Below are positions 34,373-42,680 of a stretch of 64,000 nt of DNA, piece after piece. This DNA comes from Micromonospora aurantiaca ATCC 27029. GTDB lineage: Bacteria; Actinomycetota; Actinomycetes; Mycobacteriales; Micromonosporaceae. Where the stretch lies: the NCBI RefSeq assembly GCF_000145235.1, contig NC_014391.1:6868501-6932500 (forward strand). Direction: 5' to 3'. Within the stretch, counting starts at the first letter, position 1. Each line of letters starts with the position of its first letter. The notes below the pieces were generated by a model. The model was given only the letters and a program-made list of their open reading frames with translations. It was not told the origin of the DNA and searched no databases. The position numbers were made by a program, and so were the translations under genes.

Positions 34373-35302
34373 ATGACAAGCGACTCCCCCGCCCCGCACT
34401 CCGGCCTGTCCACCGTGAAGGCCGCGAAGCTCGCCGCGGTCGGTCTCCTGGCGGACCGCAAGGAACGCCGCGAGCTGGAACGGCCGGTCGAGGGGGGCGG
34501 CCGCCGGCTCACCCTGAAGGTGGAGCGTCCGATCTTCATCCTGGGCGCCCCGCGTTCCGGCACCACGTTCCTCGGCAGTTGCGTCGGCGCGCTGCCGGAC
34601 GTGTCGTACCACTTCGAACCGCGCCTGACCAAGGCGGTCGCCCGCTGTGTCTACGAGGGAAGCTGGACGCCGCAGCGGGCCGCCCGCTACTTCCGCGGCT
34701 ACTACGGCGCGCTGCTCGCCGCGTCCGGGCACGGCGGCCTGCGCTTCGCCGAGAAGGACCCGGAGAACTGTTTCATCGTGCCGTTCCTGACCGAGGTCTT
34801 CCCGGACGCGGTCTTCCTGCACGTCTACCGGGACGGGCGGGACGTGGCGGTGTCGCACGCCGAGCAGCCCTGGCTGAATGCCGCGTCCACCGGCACCGGC
34901 CGCAGCGGCCGGGGCGGTACGCCGTGGGGCGCCGCGCCCCGGTTCTGGGTGGAGCCGGAGCGGCGCGAGGAGTTCACGCAGGTCTCCGACCTGGGCCGGT
35001 CGGCCTGGATGTGGCGGCGGTTCACCAGCAGCGCGCTCACGCAGCTCGCCGAGCTGCCCGCGGAACGGGTGCGGCACCTGCGGTACGAGGACGTCGTCAC
35101 CCGCCCGGCCGAGGCGGCCGAGGTCGTGGCCGACTTCCTGGAGGTCGGTGACCCGGCCGGGCGGGAGGCGCTGCACGCCCGCTTCGCCAAGGCGCGGCCG
35201 GGCTCGGTGGGCCGGTGGCGGCAGCGACTGACCGAAAAGGATCTGGCCGACGTGATGGCTCAGGCCGGGCCGCTGCTGACGCAACTCGGCTACCCCGCCT
35301 GA
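34373..35302 (+). CDS. PAPS-dependent sulfotransferase (third of three)
   Basis: A protein of about 309 residues. The 5'-phosphosulfate loop is FILGAPRSGTTFLGSC (around residues 51-66) and the 3'-phosphate site is VYRDGRDVAVSHAEQ. The C-terminal half has the RHLRYEDVVTRPAE segment typical of bacterial sulfotransferases. Sequence differs clearly from the other two in this locus, which suggests different acceptor positions. ATG 34373 follows GGGA by 6 bases; ATG 34361 is a close alternative. Last gene of the Wzz-to-sulfotransferase run before the GH26-like lipoprotein. Confidence 0.85.
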   Translation: MTSDSPAPHSGLSTVKAAKLAAVGLLADRKERRELERPVEGGGRRLTLKVERPIFILGAPRSGTTFLGSCVGALPDVSYHFEPRLTKAVARCVYEGSWTPQRAARYFRGYYGALLAASGHGGLRFAEKDPENCFIVPFLTEVFPDAVFLHVYRDGRDVAVSHAEQPWLNAASTGTGRSGRGGTPWGAAPRFWVEPERREEFTQVSDLGRSAWMWRRFTSSALTQLAELPAERVRHLRYEDVVTRPAEAAEVVADFLEVGDPAGREALHARFAKARPGSVGRWRQRLTEKDLADVMAQAGPLLTQLGYPA

Positions 35303-35422
35303 GCGCCGCGTCACAGGTAGAGTGCCAGGGGTCGCCCGCCCGGCCCGGCGTGCCTCTCCGCCCACGCGGATCCGTCAGGGCCCCCATACCGTGGCCGGCG
35401 ACCGTCCTGGGGAGAGGTTGCG

Positions 35423-36490
35423 GTGGTACGACGGTTACGACTGACGATGGCTGCCGTGCTGGGCCTGGCATTCCTGGCCCCGGCCGTGGCGGCCTGTGAC
35501 ATCGGCTCGGAGCGATCCGACGAGACGGCGACGGCGGTGCCGCCCCCGCCGACTGTGACACCGCGGACCGCTCCGGTCCGCACCACCGGGTGGGGGCCGG
35601 AGCCGCCGGAGAAGGGGGCCTGGCTCGGCACCTGGGTCAAGCCGCAGTACCACAACGCCAGCGGGCGGGCCGCGGCGTTCGATGCGTTCAACCAGGCGGC
35701 CGGCGGCAACCTCGCCATCGCGCACATGTTCCACGAGTGGAACGAGCCGTTCCCGAGCGCCACCGAGAAGTTGTTCCAGTCCCGGGGCAAGCTCCAGATG
35801 ATCTCGTGGCAGGGCACCGACACCCGGTCCACAGTCAGCGGCGTCTACGACGCGCTGATCCGGGAACGCGCGAAGGACGTCAAGGAGTTCGGCGTTCCGG
35901 TGCTGCTGCGTTACCGGTGGGAGATGGACCGGCCGAACCTGGCCGCGAGCATGCACTCGCCGGAGGACTACGTCGCCGCCTGGAAGCACGTCCGCGGCAT
36001 CTTCGCCGAGATGGGCGTCACCAACGCCGGGTGGGTGTGGTGCCCGCACGCGGACGGGTTCGCCGAGCCGCAGCGCCGGGCCGCCGCCTACTACCCGGGC
36101 GACGACCAGGTCGACTGGCTCTGCGCGGACGTCTATCCCAGTCCGGAGTGGAACAGCTTCTCCAACCGGATGGACCACTTCATGGCGTTCGCCAAGAAGC
36201 ACCCGCGACCGGTCATCATCGGCGAGTACGGCCTGACCCAGGACGGGCGGCCGGGCCAGCGGGCCGAATGGATGCGCGAGGTCGGGCCGTACCTGAAGAA
36301 GCACCCGCAGATCAAGGCGGCGGTCTACTTCGCGGCCCGGCAGACGGAGAAGCCCATCTACGACAGCACCTTCGGCAACGACCCGGAGAGCGAGCAGGTA
36401 TTCCGGGAGATGGCGACCGATCCGTACTTCCAGCCGCCGATGCCCGACCTGAGTGTTTCCTCAGGAACACCCTCCGTGTCCACCAGGTGA
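35423..36490 (+). CDS. GH26-like secreted glycoside hydrolase, possible lipoprotein
   Basis: A 355-residue exported protein with a signal segment ending near AAC (Cys25, possible lipoprotein), then a Thr/Pro-rich linker and a TIM-barrel domain of GH26 type. Candidate catalytic residues are the acid/base Glu in LLRYRWEMDRPN (GH26 normally has HEM, here WEM) and the nucleophile Glu in VIIGEYGLTQDG. The GTG at 35423 follows GGAGAGG. It is the second GH26-like protein of the locus, and in contrast to the one at 21159 it is fully exported. It may cut or edit the exported polymer. Confidence 0.78.
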   Translation: MVRRLRLTMAAVLGLAFLAPAVAACDIGSERSDETATAVPPPPTVTPRTAPVRTTGWGPEPPEKGAWLGTWVKPQYHNASGRAAAFDAFNQAAGGNLAIAHMFHEWNEPFPSATEKLFQSRGKLQMISWQGTDTRSTVSGVYDALIRERAKDVKEFGVPVLLRYRWEMDRPNLAASMHSPEDYVAAWKHVRGIFAEMGVTNAGWVWCPHADGFAEPQRRAAAYYPGDDQVDWLCADVYPSPEWNSFSNRMDHFMAFAKKHPRPVIIGEYGLTQDGRPGQRAEWMREVGPYLKKHPQIKAAVYFAARQTEKPIYDSTFGNDPESEQVFREMATDPYFQPPMPDLSVSSGTPSVSTR

Positions 36491-36677
36491 TCGTCGTTCG
36501 TCTTTTCGTGTGACCCGGTGCGTTTCCTCGGTCAAAAAGGCCCAACCCGGGTGGACGGGCGACGGCCGAATGCGAGAAGGTATTGCTCTCACGTCTGCGG
36601 TCGGTCGGGTGACGCCCCGCCTCATGTCGGCACCGACCACGATCGCAGCGCCTCCGACGTTTCCCCCGGAGTAGCCT

Positions 36678-39600
36678 GTGGCTTCCTCGATCCTGAGACA
36701 CCGCTCGGTGTCCGCCTTCGGCGCTGCCGTGCTCGGCATCGCCACCTTGTTCACACCGGTACCGGCGCTCGCCGCGCCGGCCGCGGCGCCCGCGCCCGAC
36801 CACAGCACGATGGTCGGCGAGGTGCCCTCGGAGAAGACGCCGAACATCAACGACGGCAACGTCGTGGCCATCCACGACGCCGGCAGCAAGGTGATCGTCG
36901 GCGGCTCGTTCACCAACGCGCAGAACCGGGGTTCCTCACCCACCCCGGTCGAACGCCGCGGACTGCTCGCCTTCGACAAGGCGACCGGCAAGATCGACAA
37001 CGCGTTCGCGCCGGTGCTCGACGGTGACGTCACCGCCGTCATCGCCGGCCCGACCCCGGGCACGGTGTACGTCGCCGGCAAGTTCAACAAGGTCGGCGAC
37101 AAGAACTTCCGCAAGCTGGCCCTGCTGAACGTCGCGGACGGCACCCCCGTCGACGGGTTCAAGGGCCCGGCGTTCAACGGCACCGTGAACGACATCGCGC
37201 TCGTCGACGGCCACCTGCTGGTGGGCGGCATCTTCACCACTGTGACCGCGACGACCAACCGCAACGGGCTGGCCTCGCTGAACCCGACCACCGGCGCGGT
37301 GGACGACTACCTCACCGTGTCGCTCACCGAGCACCACAACTGGACGCCGACCAACAACGGCGCCTCGGCCGGTGTCGGTACGGAGAAGCTCGCCGTCTCC
37401 CCCGACGGCAAGCACCTCGTGGTGATCGGCAACTTCAAGAAGGCCGACGACGTCGTGCACGACCAGATCGTGCGGATCAACCTGGGCGAGAGCTCGACGA
37501 CCGTCGCCGACTGGAACACCGACGGCTACTCCGCGGCCTGCAAGTACGCCGCGTTCGACTCGTGGGTGCGCGACATCCAGTTCTCCCCGGACAGCAAGTA
37601 CTTCGTCGTGGTCACCACCGGCGCGTCGTACCCGGGCACGCTCTGCGACTCCGCGGCCCGCTGGGAGACCGCCGCCAGCGGCGACGGCCAGAAGCCGACC
37701 TGGACGAACTTCAGCGGCGGCGACACCTTCCTCTCGGTCGGCATCAGCGAGAAGGCCGTCTACGTCGGCGGTCACTTCCGCTGGTCGAACAACCCGCTCG
37801 CCCGCGACAAGGCCGGACCGGGCGCGGTGCCGCGGGCCAGCATCGCGGCGCTCGACCCGGTGAGCGGCCTGCCGCTGTCCTGGAACCCGGGCCGCCACCC
37901 GCGCGGCTACGGCGTCACCGAGATGCTGGTGACCCAGGAGGGCCTCTGGCTCGGCAGCGACCAGGAGTACATCGGCAACTTCGACTACCAGCGCAAGCGG
38001 CTCGCCTTCTTCCCGCTGGACGGCGGCAACGCCCCGCACTCGACCAGCACCAAGGGTCTGCCGGGCAACGTCTACCAGGCCGGTCGCGCGGCGCAGACCG
38101 AGGTGCTCTACCGGGTCAACGCCGGTGGTCCCGCCATCCCGGCCACCGACGGCGGGCCGGACTGGGCCGCCGACAGCGCCACCGAGCCCAGCCCGTACCA
38201 CAACACGGGCAACCAGGTCACCAGCTACACCACGAACGCGACGTTCGACCCCACCGTGCCGGCGAGCACGCCGGCCACGCTGTTCAACACCGAGCGGTGG
38301 GACGAGGCGACCGCGCCGGACATGCAGTGGGACATCCCGGTCGCGGCCGGCACCCGGGTCGACGTCCGGATCTACATGGCCAACCGCTGGTCCGGCACGA
38401 GCAAGCCGGGCGCCCGCAAGTTCGACGTCAGCATCGACGGCGTGCTCAAGCTGAACGACTTCGACCCGGTCGTCACCGCCGGCGGGACCGACCGCGGCAC
38501 CATGCAGTCCATCTCGGTGGTCAGCGACGGCGTGGTCGACATCGACTTCGGCCGGGTGCTCCAGAACCCGCTGCTGCACGGCATCGAGATCGTCAAGACC
38601 GCGCCCACGCCGGACGCCTCCGACGTGCTCTACCGGATCAACGCGGGCGGCGACCAGCTGGCCGCGCCGAGCGGCCCGGCCTGGGCCGCGGACACCGCCG
38701 CCGCGCCGAGCACCTACCACAACGCCGGCAACCAGGTGACCAGCTACACCACGAACGCCTCCCTCGACGGCACGGTGCCGTCGGGCACCCCGGTGGAGCT
38801 GTTCAACGCGGAGCGGTGGGACGAGTCGCCCGCGCCGGACATGCAGTGGGACTTCCCGGTCCCGGCCGGCACGCCGGTGCAGGTGCGGCTCTACCTGGCG
38901 AACCGCTGGGCCGGCACCGCCACCGCCGGCAAGCGCAAGTTCAACGTGACGATCGACGGCGTGGTCAAGCTGAGCAACTTCGACCCGATCGCCGCGATCG
39001 GCGCCACCAACCGGGGCACCATGCGCGCGTTCCCGATCACCAGCGACGGCAACATCGACATCGACTTCGGTCGCGTCCTGGAGAACCCGCTGGTGCAGGG
39101 CATCGAGATCGTCAAGCTGCCCCCGGTGCCGCCGGCCACCACCGTCGACAGCATCACCAAGCGCACGTACGACGGTGCGACCTCGGTCGGCAACGCGATG
39201 TCGGTGCCGAACGCGGACAACACCGGCTGGTCGGGCGTCAAGGGCGCCTTCTGGGTCGGCGGTGACCTGTTCTACGGCGTCGGCGGCGACCTCTACAAGC
39301 GCTCGTTCGACGGCAGCGAGTTCGGCACCCCGAAGAAGCTGGACCCGTACCACGACGCCAAGTGGGACCTGGTCGTCACCGGCTCCGCGCCGGAGGGCTC
39401 CACGTACGCCGGCATGACCGGCAACTTCTCCGCCGAACTGCCGAACGTGACGGCCATGTTCTACAAGGGCGGCCGGATCTACTACTCGCTGGCCGGTCAG
39501 AGCACGCTGTTCTGGCGCGGGTTCGCGCCGGACACCGGCACCGTCGGCGCCGAGCGCAACACGGTCACCGGCACCACGGCCTTCGCCGACGCGGGCGGCC

Positions 39601-39764
39601 TGTTCCTGGACGGCGACACGCTCTACGTCGTCTCCCGGAGCACCGGCACCCTGTCCTCGATGGCGTGGTCCGACGGCGTGCCGACCGGCTCCGCCACGGT
39701 GCGCAGCGGTCCGAGCGTCGACGACGTGGACTGGCGCGGCACCTCGGTCTTCGTCGGCCCCTGA
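36678..39764 (+). CDS. Large secreted protein: N-terminal propeller-like region, two malectin-like domains
   Basis: A 1028-residue protein with a signal peptide (about residues 1-33, ending ALAAPAAA). Residues 40-460 hold repeated beta-propeller-like units (VGGSFTNAQ, VAGKFNKVG, VGGIFTTV, VIGNFKKAD, VGGHFRWS). Two tandem malectin-like carbohydrate-binding modules follow, at about 474-640 and 648-812, each starting VLYR(V/I)NAGG and ending with DIDFGRVL(Q/E)NPL. They are nearly identical at the DNA level. The C-terminal 215 residues form another unit of bladed type. No LPXTG or membrane tail is present. The protein probably binds the polymer produced by this locus outside the cell. GTG 36678 follows GGAG. 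Confidence 0.8.
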   Translation: MASSILRHRSVSAFGAAVLGIATLFTPVPALAAPAAAPAPDHSTMVGEVPSEKTPNINDGNVVAIHDAGSKVIVGGSFTNAQNRGSSPTPVERRGLLAFDKATGKIDNAFAPVLDGDVTAVIAGPTPGTVYVAGKFNKVGDKNFRKLALLNVADGTPVDGFKGPAFNGTVNDIALVDGHLLVGGIFTTVTATTNRNGLASLNPTTGAVDDYLTVSLTEHHNWTPTNNGASAGVGTEKLAVSPDGKHLVVIGNFKKADDVVHDQIVRINLGESSTTVADWNTDGYSAACKYAAFDSWVRDIQFSPDSKYFVVVTTGASYPGTLCDSAARWETAASGDGQKPTWTNFSGGDTFLSVGISEKAVYVGGHFRWSNNPLARDKAGPGAVPRASIAALDPVSGLPLSWNPGRHPRGYGVTEMLVTQEGLWLGSDQEYIGNFDYQRKRLAFFPLDGGNAPHSTSTKGLPGNVYQAGRAAQTEVLYRVNAGGPAIPATDGGPDWAADSATEPSPYHNTGNQVTSYTTNATFDPTVPASTPATLFNTERWDEATAPDMQWDIPVAAGTRVDVRIYMANRWSGTSKPGARKFDVSIDGVLKLNDFDPVVTAGGTDRGTMQSISVVSDGVVDIDFGRVLQNPLLHGIEIVKTAPTPDASDVLYRINAGGDQLAAPSGPAWAADTAAAPSTYHNAGNQVTSYTTNASLDGTVPSGTPVELFNAERWDESPAPDMQWDFPVPAGTPVQVRLYLANRWAGTATAGKRKFNVTIDGVVKLSNFDPIAAIGATNRGTMRAFPITSDGNIDIDFGRVLENPLVQGIEIVKLPPVPPATTVDSITKRTYDGATSVGNAMSVPNADNTGWSGVKGAFWVGGDLFYGVGGDLYKRSFDGSEFGTPKKLDPYHDAKWDLVVTGSAPEGSTYAGMTGNFSAELPNVTAMFYKGGRIYYSLAGQSTLFWRGFAPDTGTVGAERNTVTGTTAFADAGGLFLDGDTLYVVSRSTGTLSSMAWSDGVPTGSATVRSGPSVDDVDWRGTSVFVGP

Positions 39765-39797
39765 CGGGCGGGCACGACCGGAACGGAACAGATACGA

Positions 39798-39829
39798 CGA
39801 TGGCCCGGCCGATATCGGCCGGGCCATCG
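39798..39829. terminator. Perfect 32-base palindrome, terminator
   Basis: The sequence cgatggcccggccgat|atcggccgggccatcg is a perfect palindrome located between the malectin-protein gene and the convergent CBS gene, so it can serve both. A ccctttcccc run follows on the plus strand. Confidence 0.85.
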
Positions 39830-39862
39830 CCCTTTCCCCGGCGCCGATCGCGCCGGGCCGGA

Positions 39863-40258
39863 TCAGGTACGGGTCGGCGCGTGCTCGCCCGCCCAGACCC
39901 GCATCAGGTCCCGTACCGAGATCACTCCCGCCACCTCCCGCCCGTCGAGCACGACCAGGTGACGGAACCCGCCGCGGGCCATCGCCGCGGCTGCCTCCTC
40001 GACCGTCCAGTCCGGGCCGGCGTAGACGACGTCCCAGGTCAGGTGTGCCCCGGTGCGCTCGACATCCGGGTCGAGCCCGGCGCCGATCGCCTTCAGCACA
40101 TCGCGTTCGGTCATGATCCCCACTCCCTCGGAGTCCGGGTCGATCACGACCGCCGACCCGACACCGCGGGCCGACATCATCCGGGCCGCCTGCCGGAGCG
40201 TGTGCTCCGGCCCGACCACCAGTACCTCGCTGGACATCGCTTCCCGTACCTGCATCAC
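39863..40258 (-). CDS. Tandem CBS domain protein
   Basis: A 131-residue cytosolic protein consisting of two CBS domains. The first covers residues 1-57 (VREAMSSEVLVVGPEHTLRQAARMM ... GSAVVIDPDSEGVGIMTERDVL), the second 70-125 (TWDVVYAGPDWTVEEAAAAM ... HLVVLDGREVAGVISVRDLM). Such pairs bind adenosine nucleotides and act as sensors of energy state, often without an attached effector in actinobacteria. ATG 40258 and 40255 are both possible. Monocistronic. Confidence 0.9.
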   Translation of the reverse strand: MMQVREAMSSEVLVVGPEHTLRQAARMMSARGVGSAVVIDPDSEGVGIMTERDVLKAIGAGLDPDVERTGAHLTWDVVYAGPDWTVEEAAAAMARGGFRHLVVLDGREVAGVISVRDLMRVWAGEHAPTRT

Positions 40259-40367
40259 ACATCACCCCTGTGGGACGGCGACTGAGTACGGACATGGTGG
40301 GCCATCGATGCGTACCGGGACAAGAACGGGCATCGCCGGAGACGGCCCGGATGGCTACTGTCGGAGG

Positions 40368-40823
40368 GTGCCCACCGAGCCCCTCCGCTGCGCCGGCGCG
40401 CTGATCGTCGACGACGACGGCCGCATCTTCATCCAACGCCGATCCCCCGAGCGACGCCTCTTCCCGAACTGCTGGGACATCGTCGGCGGCCACCTCGAAC
40501 CGGGCGAGGAGATCGACGACGCGCTGCGCCGGGAGGTCACCGAGGAGACCGGCTGGACCCTGTCGCACGTGCTCGGCCTGGTCGGCGAATACCGGTACAC
40601 CGCCGACGACGGGCTGACCCGGGTGGAGACCGACTTCCTGGTCCGGGTGGACGGCGACCTGAGCCGGCCCCGGCTGGAAGCCGGCAAGCACACCGAGTTC
40701 CGCTGGCTTGCGGAGTCGGAGATCGCGCTGCTCGACGAGCACCGGAACGTCAACGACGGAATGATCCGGCGGATCGCGGAGGACGGCTTCGCGGCGCTGC
40801 GCTCGATCGGGCTGACGGGCTGA
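40368..40823 (+). CDS. NUDIX hydrolase
   Basis: A 151-residue NUDIX protein. The NUDIX box GGHLEPGEEIDDALRREVTEETG (about residues 39-61) is complete, with the REVTEE glutamates that bind metal. The N-terminus CAGALIVDDDGRIFIQRRSPERRLFPNCWDIVG resembles the 8-oxo-dGTP/isopentenyl-diphosphate-isomerase-like group. It hydrolyses a nucleoside diphosphate linked to an unknown moiety. The GTG at 40368 overlaps the tcggaggg sequence that could be its ribosome site. It precedes the CDP-polyol operon by 70 bases and may belong to it. Confidence 0.88.
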   Translation: MPTEPLRCAGALIVDDDGRIFIQRRSPERRLFPNCWDIVGGHLEPGEEIDDALRREVTEETGWTLSHVLGLVGEYRYTADDGLTRVETDFLVRVDGDLSRPRLEAGKHTEFRWLAESEIALLDEHRNVNDGMIRRIAEDGFAALRSIGLTG

Positions 40824-40893
40824 ACCACTGCCGGTCGGTGCCCGGCGATATCCTCGCCGGGTGGAATCGGGTCGAGAAGAGGAGCGTGTCGGC

Positions 40894-41625
40894 ATGATCG
40901 GGATGGTGCTCGCCGCAGGTGCGGGGCGCCGGCTGCGGCCGTACACCGACACCCTGCCCAAGGCCCTGGTGCCGGTCGACGGGGAGACCACCATCCTCGA
41001 CATCGCGCTGCGCAACCTCGCCGAGGTGGGGCTGAACGAAGTCGTGATCGTGGTCGGCTACGCGGCCGACGCGGTGCGGCAGCGCCAGGCCGCCCTGGAG
41101 GAGAAGTACGGCGTCACGATCACCCTGGTCCACAACGACAAGGCCGAGGAGTGGAACAACGCGTACTCGCTCTGGCTGGCGCGTGAGCACTTCTCCCGTG
41201 GGGTGCTGCTCGTAAACGGCGACACCGTGCACCCGGTGAGCGTGGAGAAGACGCTGCTGGCCGAGCGCGGCCCGGGCATCCTGCTCGCCGTGGACACGCT
41301 CAAGCCGCTGGCCGAGGAGGAGATGAAGACCACCTTCGACGCCGCCGGCCAGCTCACCCGGATCACCAAGCTGATGGACCCGGGCGAGGCGTACGGCGAG
41401 TACATCGGCGCGACGCTCATCGAGCCGCAGGTGGCCGAGCCGCTCGCGGACGCGCTGGAGGCGACCTGGCGGCGCGACCCGAACCTCTACTACGAGGACG
41501 GCTACCAGGAGTTCGCCGAGCGCGGCGGCGAGGTGCGGGCGGCCCCGATCGGCGACGTCTCCTGGGTCGAGGTCGACAACCACGCCGATCTGGCCCGGGC
41601 GCGGGAGATCGCGTGCCGCTACTAG
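40894..41625 (+). CDS. Nucleotidyltransferase, phosphocholine/polyol-phosphate cytidylyltransferase-like
   Basis: A 243-residue GT-A-like nucleotidyltransferase. The signature MVLAAGAGRRLRPYTDTLPKALVPV (residues 4-28) and the NNAYSLWLARE segment resemble LicC/PntC-type CTP:phosphocholine or phosphonoalkyl cytidylyltransferases. The acidic VNGDTVHP and VDNHADLARA segments are the expected metal-binding sites. It most likely uses CTP to activate a phosphorylated alcohol. The ATG at 40894 follows AGAGGAG by about 10 bases; GTG 40861 is an alternative. First gene of a three-gene operon with a G1P-dehydrogenase-like enzyme and a CDP-alcohol phosphotransferase. It has no transport or membrane segment. 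Confidence 0.82.
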   Translation: MIGMVLAAGAGRRLRPYTDTLPKALVPVDGETTILDIALRNLAEVGLNEVVIVVGYAADAVRQRQAALEEKYGVTITLVHNDKAEEWNNAYSLWLAREHFSRGVLLVNGDTVHPVSVEKTLLAERGPGILLAVDTLKPLAEEEMKTTFDAAGQLTRITKLMDPGEAYGEYIGATLIEPQVAEPLADALEATWRRDPNLYYEDGYQEFAERGGEVRAAPIGDVSWVEVDNHADLARAREIACRY

Positions 41626-42680
41626 CCCGCAGCGTCCTCACCCCGCTGCACATCGACGTGCGGCGGGGCGCGGTGGCCGATCTGGCGGCGATCCTCTCCG
41701 ACGGGCGGATCTCGGCCGGTGGCGACGTCGCCGTGGTGGTCGGGCCGGGGCAGGGCGAACGGATCGCCGAGCTGATCCGGCCGTCGCTGCGCTCGGCCGA
41801 CGTGTTCACGGTGGCCGGGGGGACGCTCGACGCCGCCGACGACCTGGGGGCGAAGCTGCGCACCCGGTCGTACGACGCGGTGGTCGGCATCGGCGGCGGC
41901 AAGACCATCGACGTGGCCAAGTACGCGGCGACCCGGCGCGGGCTGCCGATGGTGTCGGTGGCGACGAGCCTCGCCAACGACGGCATCGCCTCTCCGGTGG
42001 CGAGCCTGATCACGGAGGGCCTGAAGGGCTCCTACGGTGTGCACATCCCGATCGCGGTGATCGTGGACCTGGACTTCGTGGAGGCCGGGCCGGAGCGGCA
42101 CAACCGGGCCGGCGTCGGCGACGTGGTAAGCAACATCAGCGCACTGGCGGACTGGGAACTGGCCCGGCGGGTACGCGGTGAGCGGGTCGACGGGCTGGCC
42201 GCCTCGCTGTCGCGCGCCGGCGCCGAGGCGGTGCTCAACCACCCGGGCGACATGAGCGACGACGGCTTCGTCACGGTGCTCGCCGACGCGCTGATCTCCA
42301 GTGGTCTGGCGATGGCGATCGAGGGCACCAGCCGGCCGTGCAGCGGCGGCTGCCACGAGATCATGCACGCGATCGACGCGCTGTTCCCCGGCACCGCCTC
42401 GCACGGCGAGCTGGCCGGGCTCGGCGCGCTGTTCTGCACGTTCCTGCGCGGCGACGAGCGCCGGTTCGCCGAGATGGCGGCCTGCCTGACCCGGCACGGG
42501 CTGCCCCGGCTGCCGGCCGAGGTCGAGCTGACCGACGACCAGTTCGTCGAGGCGGTGCAGTTCGCGCCGGCCACCCGGCCGGACCGCTACACCATCCTCG
42601 AACACCTCGCGATGTCCGCTACCGAGACGCGGGAGCGGCTGGCAGACTACGCCGGTGCCCTCCGCGACCACATTGGCTGA
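41613..42680 (+). CDS. Iron-/zinc-type alcohol dehydrogenase family, glycerol-1-phosphate-dehydrogenase-like (EgsA/AraM type)
   Basis: A 355-residue protein of the dehydroquinate synthase/G1PDH superfamily. The NAD-binding loop is GIGGGKTIDVAKYA (about residues 90-103), and SVATSLANDGIASP has the signature TSxxxDGxxSP. Metal ligands are likely Asp169 (GVGDVVSN), His248/His252 (CSGGCHEIMHAID) and His264 (ASHGEL). G1PDHs reduce dihydroxyacetone phosphate to sn-glycerol 1-phosphate. That reaction would be unusual for a bacterium and would fit with the cytidylyltransferase upstream, but another polyol phosphate is possible. The GTG at 41613 overlaps the upstream stop by 13 bases. Confidence 0.8.
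   Translation: MPLLARSVLTPLHIDVRRGAVADLAAILSDGRISAGGDVAVVVGPGQGERIAELIRPSLRSADVFTVAGGTLDAADDLGAKLRTRSYDAVVGIGGGKTIDVAKYAATRRGLPMVSVATSLANDGIASPVASLITEGLKGSYGVHIPIAVIVDLDFVEAGPERHNRAGVGDVVSNISALADWELARRVRGERVDGLAASLSRAGAEAVLNHPGDMSDDGFVTVLADALISSGLAMAIEGTSRPCSGGCHEIMHAIDALFPGTASHGELAGLGALFCTFLRGDERRFAEMAACLTRHGLPRLPAEVELTDDQFVEAVQFAPATRPDRYTILEHLAMSATETRERLADYAGALRDHIG

Noticed and set aside
36936..41015. Very long open frame on the minus strand opposite the malectin protein and its neighbours
   Set aside because: It is antisense to several well-supported genes, its codon pattern is the mirror of theirs and the product is low-complexity, rich in Arg, Gly and Val. Such open frames are expected in DNA with over 70% GC.
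42673..42680. TTG start for the CDP-alcohol phosphotransferase
   Set aside because: It would shorten the overlap with the dehydrogenase gene, but there is no ribosome site and GTG 42655 is a more usual start; the choice does not affect the domain.
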